Shown: in pieces, positions 57,248 through 64,000 of the stretch
How positions within the stretch are numbered: the first letter of the stretch is position 1
How the letters are laid out: each line of letters starts with the position of its first letter
Assembly (NCBI GenBank): GCA_028532985.1
Contig: JANCIK010000007.1
Coordinates: 2,604,001 to 2,668,000 of the forward strand
Length of the DNA stretch: 64,000 nucleotides
Direction: 5' to 3'
Origin: Stropharia rugosoannulata
Taxonomy: Eukaryota > Basidiomycota > Agaricomycetes > Agaricales > Strophariaceae
Notes under the pieces: model-generated
What the model was told of the DNA's origin: nothing
Databases searched by the model: none
Seen by the model: only the letters and a program-made list of their open reading frames with translations
Made by a program: the position numbers and the translations under genes

Positions 57248-58318
57248 GCTCGATAATGTGGGGCTGCGTGAAGCGCCTGCAGAAAAGATTGAGCGTCGCC
57301 ATGCCGCATTCAGTGGCTTTTAAGTCATAAATCGTGGTTGTCGTCCAACAGTGTATTGCACTAAGGTTCAATCAGTCAACGCCCCTTCAAGTGAATTGTA
57401 GCGCCGTCTGAACTCACCTGATGGGGCAAAAGATCCCGGAAATCGTAACCCTGCCTTGTCCACCAAGTTTCAGAGGCCGAGAATATCCTTGGTGCTGCGC
57501 AAAAAACGTTAAACGGCTTTGAAGCGCCGACAATTACTCATATCACACACACGAAGTTCAACTTATTGGTCTGATTGTCTACGGCAGCGACAGTGACGAA
57601 CAGACACTGCTGGCGCCTACCCATGTTTCATGGCTAAAAATGTGCCGGCAAATATGTCATGTTTTCAAATCGACATGTATGGCTCACAAAAAGGTTACAA
57701 AAGTCGTCGGGGTTCCTTTAAATGGCAAGGCCGATGCATTTTTGCCCGCCAAAACGATGCCACCAAAAACATGACATATCTGGAAGCATCTTTTTGGTCA
57801 CCAAACACAGGTCGGCGCCAGCAGTGAGATGATTCCTTACCCCAAATATTTTTACGTCTAAATCAATATAGCTCGGGTACAGTAAGGCGGAAAGAAACCT
57901 CTAAAGAAAGGCAACGACTACTATGTTTCACGTACCTTCAACCTACTGTATTTGAAAGTTTGATGCCCAAGTTGCATCGCCGCCTGAGCCTATTTGTCGG
58001 TCCGACTGAAAGCGTTACAGTTCGTGCTGTGTTTCAATGAGGGTATTTTTATATACTTTTCAGGTAAATAATCATAATGACTGCGCGACGCTGACTCGGC
58101 GCCTAATTTCCTCTAAATGTTGTTATTTTTGTTCACTGTTCAGGGACCCGGTTCTTGGCGTGGGCAGTACAACACATCACATTTCCTGCATACTTCGATC
58201 GTTGGCTCTTAGACTCTCAATGATAAGTACATAGAACATAGAACATAATTGTCATTGATTAAATACATAAGCAAATGCAGACGGCGTTGGTAAGTGATGA
58301 CGTCGTCACCCTCAGGCT
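57248..58318. other. Intergenic stretch with a miniature transposon
   Basis: Contains the CACTA-like element at 57605-57826; otherwise AT-rich with no gene seen. Confidence 0.55.
57605..57826. mobile_element. CACTA-like miniature element (222 bp)
   Basis: Perfect 13-bp terminal inverted repeats CACTGCTGGCGCC (57605-57617 and 57814-57826) continue into about 75 bp of imperfect inverted repeat. That part includes CAAATATGTCATGTTTT against CAGATATGTCATGTTTT. The flanks carry a 3-bp direct repeat AGA (57602-57604 and 57827-57829). CACTR ends, a 3-bp target duplication and subterminal repeats are the hallmarks of the CACTA/EnSpm superfamily. No coding capacity. Confidence 0.75.
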
Positions 58319-59092
58319 CTATTCATTCAGCCGCCACCCTGCAAAAGGCGTCCCGAGAGGGACAGAAGGTCCCGCTCCAGTGGGCGTACTGGTCACCGAC
58401 GAATCCCAACCGTACTGCCCCTGGGCGAGGAGCGTAGAAGCGAGGGTCATAGCTGGAAACTCGTCGTTGACGTTTGCCTCATAAGGGCAAGGTGTGTGGG
58501 GGTGGCGCGCGGCGGCTCGCCCACGCTGACGGTTCAGCGGGCTCTGCGTGGGCGGGCGCGTGCCGAGCGGCGTAATGAACCGTTCGTGCAATATCTGCTG
58601 CGCAGACATGGACGGGATCGTGCGTTCCCCCGCCATTTCGTCGCTGGGTACACTGTAGGGGTTTACAGGAGCAACCGCATCAGCGTACCCACCAAGGCCG
58701 CCGTGCCGCACAGCACCACGAACGGCTTGGGAGACGGCGGCGGCTTGGGCGCCCCGGATCCAGCGCGTATGATGGCCCTCGCCTGTCGCGGACGGCTCAA
58801 TGAGGAGGAGCGTCTTCTGAGGCGCGAGCGCCCGGCTGTTTATCTGCACAGGTGCCTCAGCGAACGTTGGTGGCGGCGTCGGTGTGGGAGTGGGGATGGC
58901 GTTAGGCGCTGGGGCGACCGCCGTCAACCATTGGGGCGCGACCGGCTTGTGGGTGGCTGTGGGCGCGTGGACCTGGTTGTCCTGCTCGGCAACGGACTCG
59001 TCGTCAGAGATACTAGTGTTTTCTGACTTGGGCTCGGACTCTACAGGCGAGTTGATAAGACTCTTCGACTTCGCCATACTGCGCGTTATCAT
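58319..59092 (-). CDS. Hypothetical low-complexity protein (257 aa)
   Basis: Open frame from the ATG at 59092 to the stop at 58319. A TATATAAATAAGG box lies 141 bases upstream on the same strand, supporting a real transcript. The sequence starts with a basic MITRSMAKSKS stretch, then acidic and serine-rich residues, a TPTPTPPP run near residue 70 and an alanine/glycine-rich middle. No domain, signal peptide or membrane segment is recognised. Codons are GC-rich relative to flanking DNA. It could be an orphan gene or part of an unresolved spliced gene. Confidence 0.5.
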   Translation of the reverse strand: MITRSMAKSKSLINSPVESEPKSENTSISDDESVAEQDNQVHAPTATHKPVAPQWLTAVAPAPNAIPTPTPTPPPTFAEAPVQINSRALAPQKTLLLIEPSATGEGHHTRWIRGAQAAAVSQAVRGAVRHGGLGGYADAVAPVNPYSVPSDEMAGERTIPSMSAQQILHERFITPLGTRPPTQSPLNRQRGRAAARHPHTPCPYEANVNDEFPAMTLASTLLAQGQYGWDSSVTSTPTGAGPSVPLGTPFAGWRLNE

Positions 59093-59232
59093 TTTCAGAA
59101 TTTGGGTCCAGGAGGTGACTGGTACGCTGGTGTTGGTACGGGTACTGGCTTGAAGTTGCAGGGCGGCTCGATCTTCGTACTTCTCTCAGAGTCCAAACGC
59201 TGTGGCTCACACTGAACAAACGCGACCCATCG

Positions 59233-59245
59233 CCTTATTTATATA
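59233..59245 (-). promoter_or_regulatory. TATA box upstream of the 257-aa gene
   Basis: The minus strand reads TATATAAATAAGG, 141 bases before the ATG at 59092. Confidence 0.5.
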
Positions 59246-59997
59246 CATCGCACCACTGCCCATGCCGACCTTTCAAAGCGCGGTGGTGAGAACCAATATG
59301 GGCTGCCGAGCGAATGTAGTGGTAGTGAATAGCGGGTGCCACTGGGTATGGCGGGGCTGAAGCTTTGGCCATTTTTCATTCATGTTCCGGCGCACCTGGG
59401 GCCGTTCACTGTTCAGGTATACACAATATGTATACGTAGGGCCACAGCATTCAGAACGGATGTCTGGAGCCCAGGTGAGTGGCACCTAGCTAATTCCCAT
59501 GTTTTTCAGAAGATAACTAGCCCGCTGCTAATTAATTATGTACGCGACGCGTCTGGATCTGAACGCGCCTGATTGTGATCATGGTCACGAACGAGGAGCC
59601 TTTATTTAATCTATTGGCTGCTGTTAATTATACATTCCCGATAGAAGTGTTCGCTGTCTGTCACATCTAGCACGTCCCTTCTCCCGAGTGCCGTCATGAA
59701 TTAGCTAGACTAGGAAGGGCGCTGTAACGACAAATGATCAAATTGGAAGATTTTTATGAGATTTGCCTCCGTCAAAATTTCAGGAAGAGAAGGTTCGAGA
59801 ACAGCAACGGCACAGCATCTGGTAACGGGGTGGGAAGATGGTGAGAATATTCAAGCTTGGGCGAGTCTCAAAATGCAATTGGCCATTGTTCACTGAAATG
59901 GACAGGTGTCTATGTTTAGCTTTAGCCGAAATATTCACTGCTGTATTTCCCGAGCAGATAAATGCCTGAAAGAAGCATAGAAACACTAGGCTAATGA
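59246..59997. other. Intergenic stretch
   Basis: No gene or repeat recognised. Confidence 0.5.
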
Positions 59998-60395
59998 AGC
60001 CAAAATGCAACCAAAAATGTCATATCATTTTGGGAAGTGAAGTAAATGGTATCTCACCTTGTGGCCTCGTAGATTTTTCCTTTTGTGAAGCAAATACCTC
60101 ACCTGTTTGCCAATCAAAAACGTTCCCTTTTTGTGAAGCAAATATATTTCCTGTTTGGCGACCAAATATGCTACATTTTTGTGAAGCAAATATGTCACCT
60201 GTTTGCCGACCAAACATGTTATCTTTGTCCTCGCCAAAATGTCACCTATTTGGCTGCCAAAAACACTATCTTTTTGCGAATCACACATGTCAAAGGGAAC
60301 ATATGGTGATCAGACCAGGTGAGCGCTCGGAGTCTATCGCACTCGCACCGCCGCCGGGCGGAGCCCCCGCCGGCGGAAGAAATGACATATTTGGG
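59998..60395. repeat. Array of 24/48-bp degenerate repeats with CAAATATGTCA motif
   Basis: Three main units of about 48 bp (TTTTTGTGAAGCAAATATGTCACCTGTTTGCC followed by a CCAAACATG-type half unit) lie at 60075-60225, with further half units on both sides. An inverted copy (TGACATATTTGGG) is at about 60383. The motif is the same as the subterminal motif of the element at 57605-57826. The plus strand translates in phase as repeating FCEAN.SPVC, but the frame has no gene context. Read as the inner part of another CACTA-like element whose ends I cannot place. Confidence 0.55.
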
Positions 60396-61028
60396 CAGCT
60401 CTGCTCTTTCCCTTACAAGCGGCTTCGAAGTTCGTAACCTCGTGCAAGTGGCAGGTCGGCACTAGCGGCTAGCTCCGGTCCCCTCCCGTCTCCCGCCCGC
60501 CTCGCAGGATATCACTGACTGTACTTTCCTACTTGTGGCATGCATATTTCAGGTCGCCGAGAGGAGAGGTATGGGGTAGGCTGTCTAAGTAAGTGACACG
60601 AATAAAACTGAAGCCTGAAGGATTATGTCAGGTTATGTCTTGCTTCGCGAATGACCGTAAATTGGATATTTTTGATCGCCGGACGCATGGATGGCGGAAG
60701 TCATGACTTGGTCATTGGCAATTTCGTTTAACGGACCCAGTTCGTCTTGAACTTCAACGTTCAACATCAACGTCTCAACATTCACCGCCATTTCGCGCTC
60801 GTCCAGCTTTCAACGACGGCGGCGACGATCTGCACGCCAGGCGCCACGCTACCACCACCGCAAATCTTTCAAACCCGCCGGTAGGCTGGCCACAACCAAG
60901 GCACGAAGCCTGTGCTTCTTCGCAACATACGCTTTTAATTGGCGCGTAACGTAGAGCCACTCATCCGTAAGCCTCCTGTCATCCTCGAAATGGAATCCCA
61001 CGCTGACGGTGGGCCCGCTTTACGACAT
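60396..61028. other. Intergenic stretch
   Basis: No gene seen; upstream region of the coiled-coil protein gene. Confidence 0.5.
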
Positions 61029-61422
61029 ATCTCGCGTCCTATGTTTATCTCCGTCCTTCCGACGCGTTGCTTATCAGGACTTCGGGGCTATAAGTACGCA
61101 TCCATCCGAACTTGGGTGGTCTCCTCCATCCCCCCGTTTTTTCGTCAAGCGACGCGTCAAGATATCGCGTCAAATCAGCAGCAAGACCATCGCCACCAAT
61201 CAGCAACTAACCAACCAACAACCAGCAAGAACATCAACAACAAGTAAGCCTTGAATAACTACAACAAATCGCTTTGGACTTACCTCTGGTGCGTCCCAGT
61301 TCTCTTCGTGACCCCCTTCGTCTAACACTCGCCTTAGTCAGTGTAACGACGCGTCATTATCGCGTCGAGTTCAACACCACGTCTTATACAACAAAGTCGC
61401 GTCCATCAAGCAAACGACGCGT
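61029..61422 (+). promoter_or_regulatory. Promoter/leader with eight (A/T)CGCGT boxes
   Basis: ACGCGT at 61062, 61152, 61349 and 61417; TCGCGT at 61032, 61165, 61360 and 61397; seven of the eight are followed by C. A TATAAG box is at 61089-61094. ACGCGT is the MluI cell-cycle box bound by MBF in yeasts. Most copies lie downstream of the TATA box, in the predicted leader. Two leader introns are suggested: 61244-61337 and 61492-61545. Confidence 0.6.
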
Positions 61423-61556
61423 CCCACGTGCTGAAAACTAGTTCAACAAGTAACGACTGTAATAGAAGACCAGGAAAAGCACGTTTGAATTGTGAGTAAG
61501 GCAAGAGTCACACAGTTGTCATCAACTTATCTCTACCTACACTAGAATCGACAACA

Positions 61557-63923
61557 ATGTTCTCACCCCGTACACCCACTCGCCTTCGTTCGCACGCGAA
61601 AAGCCCTACACCTACTCCTTTGGCCGGTACAAAGAGTACACCCCGCGGCCTTGAGCACGAGCGCAGAACGACCAGGTCTAATTCACGTATGGGTGCACCG
61701 CCTACACCCTATACCCCCGGGAAGCGCAGGCAGGGGGGGTTCGTCATACCCAAAAAGAGCGACACGGGACCTGCCAGGTCTCCCTCCCCCGTCCTCTTTT
61801 CGCCGAGGCCGAGTGCCTTCCCGGCGCTAGCTGCGCATGTCAAGCAGACTGTGATCTCTTCGGGGGCCAAAGCAACCGACGAAACCAAGATCTTTCTCAA
61901 CGAATTTGACAGGCTCTCTGGGGGCCTATATTATTCCGGCCCCGCAGAGCGCATGGCTGAGATACTGGCCAAGGAGAGGAGAAAGGTTAGCATGATCATG
62001 CAGGAGCGCATGCAGGAGCAAGAGGTTAAGGACGAGCAGGAGAAGCAGAAGGGTCGCAAGAAGCGCGTGGCGAAAGAGAACACAGAAGAAGAGGTGCACG
62101 GCGCCGTCAGGGAGAGGAGGTCAAGGAGGAAGAAGCGCCGCACGAACAACGGCACCGTCGACTGCGGCGTTCAGACGCAGACTCTTTCAGAGTTAGCACG
62201 GGGCTTTACACCACCCCCGCCCGACGCTGCTGAGGCCTCGACGCTGCCGCCCACTCCCCCAAAGACACCTGCTAGGAAGCAGGCTGCAGGCCAAGACGCG
62301 GAACAAAGTGTCGAATGCGAAGAAATCTCGCAAGCCAAGCAGGAGATGGAAGAGGCACGCCGCGCCGCTGAAGAAGCCGCACAACACGAAGAGGCCGTGC
62401 GCGCTGCCTCGGTTGCAGCACGAGCCGTCGCAAAGGCCGAGTCGCTTCGAAGGCAGGCCTCGCTCGACCTGGCATTGCGCGAACAGGAGATGCTCGAGCG
62501 AGAGGCACGTGAGGCACGCGCACAGGCAGCACGCGAGGCAGAGGCCGCGAACGCTGCCCACCTTATCGCACTCGCTGAGCAGAAACTGGAGGAGGCAAAG
62601 GAGGCTGAGAGGCGCGCAAAGGAGGAGGCGGAGCGCATGCGCATTGAGGAAGAAGAGCGAAGGAAGGAGTCCGAGACGCGCCGCGTCGCAGAGGAGATGG
62701 CACGCTCCCTTGCTGAGAAAGCACGCCGCCGCTCTGAAGAACTACTCGCGCAGGCAGAGGAGATCGAGGCTCGCCTACGCGCTGCAGCTGAGCGCGCAGA
62801 AGAAGAGGCACGCCTGCGCGAGCTCGAGGCGCGCCTTGTTGCCGCCGTGGAAGCAGCAGAGGCGCGCCTTGTCCAGCTGCGCCAGACCTTTGAAGATCAG
62901 TGTACCGAACTAGGTCAAACCCTTCTTAGTCTCCAGGCGCACGAAGAAAGGGTTGCCGTCCTCGCTCGCGTGCGCGCGCTGTACGAACACTACGTGCCAC
63001 ACGTAGAGATGTACAAGGCGGAAATGGAGCGCATCGCGGTGGAGTGCGCTTCGTGGGCGCCTCCTGCTTGCTTCGAGTATGTCAAGAACACGGCTGATGC
63101 TCGCCTTGACTTGGAGACACAGTGCCGCGTTGCTTTTGAGCGCGCCTGGCTGGAACAGACTGACAATGTTTCCAAGGGAGAACCGGTGCCTGAGGAGAGC
63201 CTCGTGGACGTGCCCATGCGCGAGGCGAGTCGCGCCGACATTCCTATGCGCGACGCCAGCGGATTTATGGATCGCTCCATGGCGTCGGTAACCGACGATA
63301 CGCCCTATGCCGACGCTTCTTTCTCTGAGGACGGTGACTTCGACATCCCCCAAGCCAACTTCAACGACAGCGATGACAGTTTCCCCTCGGACACAGAGAT
63401 GGATTCGGCCGCGCCTTCGCGCTGTTCCACTCCCCGGCCACGCGCTTCTCCTTTACCGTCCTTTTCTGAACCAGCCATGAAGCCGTCTCCGCCCCCTGTG
63501 CCTGCGCCTCTGCCGCCCACGACGCTCGCAGACTTTTTCCAGGAATGGGAGACGAACTGGGAGGCGGTGATGCGCTCTGATAAGGAGAAGCTGCTCTCAA
63601 ACACCCACTTCTCGTCTCTCCCGTGGCCCGTGCTCGACGCGGCCCACCCGTGCGCCTTGCCTGTCTACGTGCAGGCAGCAGAAGATATCACCTTGACCCG
63701 CGTACAATGCTTTGTCGATGCGTATGCGGCGCACTACGGTCTTCTTGGTGGCGCGAGCACTACCATGAAGAAAAAGGTCAACGCCTGGCTGACCGCATAT
63801 CATTCTGACAAGAGTGACAGGCAGGTCGTGGACAGGCTCCACGAAGTGCATCAGGATCCGGCGAAGGAGATCTTCCAGGCATGCACGATTGAGTTGGTGA
63901 ATGTCAGGAATATGCTGGGGTAG
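61557..63923 (+). CDS. Coiled-coil protein (788 aa), function unknown
   Basis: Single open frame from the ATG at 61557, which follows a predicted leader intron ending at 61545. Residues 1-250 are basic and S/T-P-rich, with several TP and SP sites and a nuclear-signal-like RRSRRKKRR. Residues about 258-470 form a long charged coiled coil of EAR/EAER repeats. A helical segment, an acidic serine-rich stretch and a proline-rich run follow. The C-terminal ~135 residues look folded (LADFFQEWETNWEAVM...SSLPWPVL, then AYHSDKS and IELVNVRNMLG). The closing pattern resembles a J-like C-terminal module I associate with agaricomycete coiled-coil proteins; that link is inference. The CGCGT boxes upstream suggest cell-cycle-linked expression. 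Confidence 0.85.
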   Translation: MFSPRTPTRLRSHAKSPTPTPLAGTKSTPRGLEHERRTTRSNSRMGAPPTPYTPGKRRQGGFVIPKKSDTGPARSPSPVLFSPRPSAFPALAAHVKQTVISSGAKATDETKIFLNEFDRLSGGLYYSGPAERMAEILAKERRKVSMIMQERMQEQEVKDEQEKQKGRKKRVAKENTEEEVHGAVRERRSRRKKRRTNNGTVDCGVQTQTLSELARGFTPPPPDAAEASTLPPTPPKTPARKQAAGQDAEQSVECEEISQAKQEMEEARRAAEEAAQHEEAVRAASVAARAVAKAESLRRQASLDLALREQEMLEREAREARAQAAREAEAANAAHLIALAEQKLEEAKEAERRAKEEAERMRIEEEERRKESETRRVAEEMARSLAEKARRRSEELLAQAEEIEARLRAAAERAEEEARLRELEARLVAAVEAAEARLVQLRQTFEDQCTELGQTLLSLQAHEERVAVLARVRALYEHYVPHVEMYKAEMERIAVECASWAPPACFEYVKNTADARLDLETQCRVAFERAWLEQTDNVSKGEPVPEESLVDVPMREASRADIPMRDASGFMDRSMASVTDDTPYADASFSEDGDFDIPQANFNDSDDSFPSDTEMDSAAPSRCSTPRPRASPLPSFSEPAMKPSPPPVPAPLPPTTLADFFQEWETNWEAVMRSDKEKLLSNTHFSSLPWPVLDAAHPCALPVYVQAAEDITLTRVQCFVDAYAAHYGLLGGASTTMKKKVNAWLTAYHSDKSDRQVVDRLHEVHQDPAKEIFQACTIELVNVRNMLG

Positions 63924-64000
63924 TGTGGTGTCTTAGTTCTTTTCTCCGATTATTTCTTTCGTTTCATCTTTCTTCATTGTTCTTCCATTACATCATCAAC
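63924..64000 (+). other. 3' flank of the coiled-coil gene
   Basis: Pyrimidine-rich 3' flank cut by the window end. Confidence 0.5.

Noticed and set aside
59994..60437. 147-codon frame with repeating FCEAN.SPVC units
   Set aside because: Not called as a gene because it is explained by the nucleotide repeat array and has no promoter, domain or splice support; kept as a repeat.
62171..62644. Antisense serine/alanine-rich frame inside the coiled-coil gene
   Set aside because: Mirror image of the GAG/GCA-rich coiled-coil codons.

Overview
The window looks like chromosomal DNA of a filamentous basidiomycete, probably an Agaricomycete. The evidence is the many 45-75 bp introns with GT...AG borders and compact exons, the gene families present (HET-domain proteins, expanded F-box proteins, a FunK1-type kinase relic, a division-1 chitin synthase, a Kre9/Knh1-like secreted protein) and a Ty3/gypsy element of fungal type. 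I cannot name a species. Spliced gene models were built by hand from donor/acceptor sites and reading-frame continuity, so exon borders are predictions.

Layout. (1) 1-10.4 kb is mobile DNA: an 804-bp non-autonomous element with perfect 71-bp terminal inverted repeats (41-844), then a complete minus-strand Ty3/gypsy retrotransposon (1945-10403) with two 895-bp LTRs that look identical, a 4-bp target duplication, gag-protease and pol frames. (2) 10.4-24.1 kb holds a segmental duplication: two HET-domain genes (11376-13742 and 21749-24104) with the same seven-exon structure. They are separated by about 8 kb without a convincing gene, made of degenerate dispersed repeats and CACGCAC minisatellites. 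(3) 24-35.3 kb is an F-box neighbourhood: a broken F-box copy (26.4-27.4 kb), a decayed FunK1 kinase, an intact F-box gene (29471-31144), a small secreted Kre9-like gene (32683-33192) and a third F-box copy on the other strand (33572-35302). A conserved 3' flank travels with all three F-box copies.

(4) 35.7-48.7 kb is a conserved housekeeping block: cytosolic prolyl-tRNA synthetase (minus), chitin synthase (plus, 18 exons), an intron-containing tRNA-Asp(GTC), a GNAT acetyltransferase and a 1178-residue disordered protein (minus). (5) 48.7-57.3 kb is mostly non-coding, then carries a second unrelated tandem pair of F-box genes (minus) with an intronless tRNA-Asp(GTC) between them. (6) 57.3-64 kb holds a 222-bp CACTA-like miniature element, a small disordered protein, a related array of short repeats, and a coiled-coil protein gene whose promoter/leader carries eight (A/T)CGCGT boxes.

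How it fits together. The housekeeping genes act independently: translation, wall chitin and acetyl transfer. The accessory half combines recently duplicated HET genes (a family tied to non-self recognition and programmed cell death in fungi), F-box proteins (substrate receptors of SCF ubiquitin ligases), a kinase relic and recent transposons. That is typical of a fast-evolving region; any joint function is inference.
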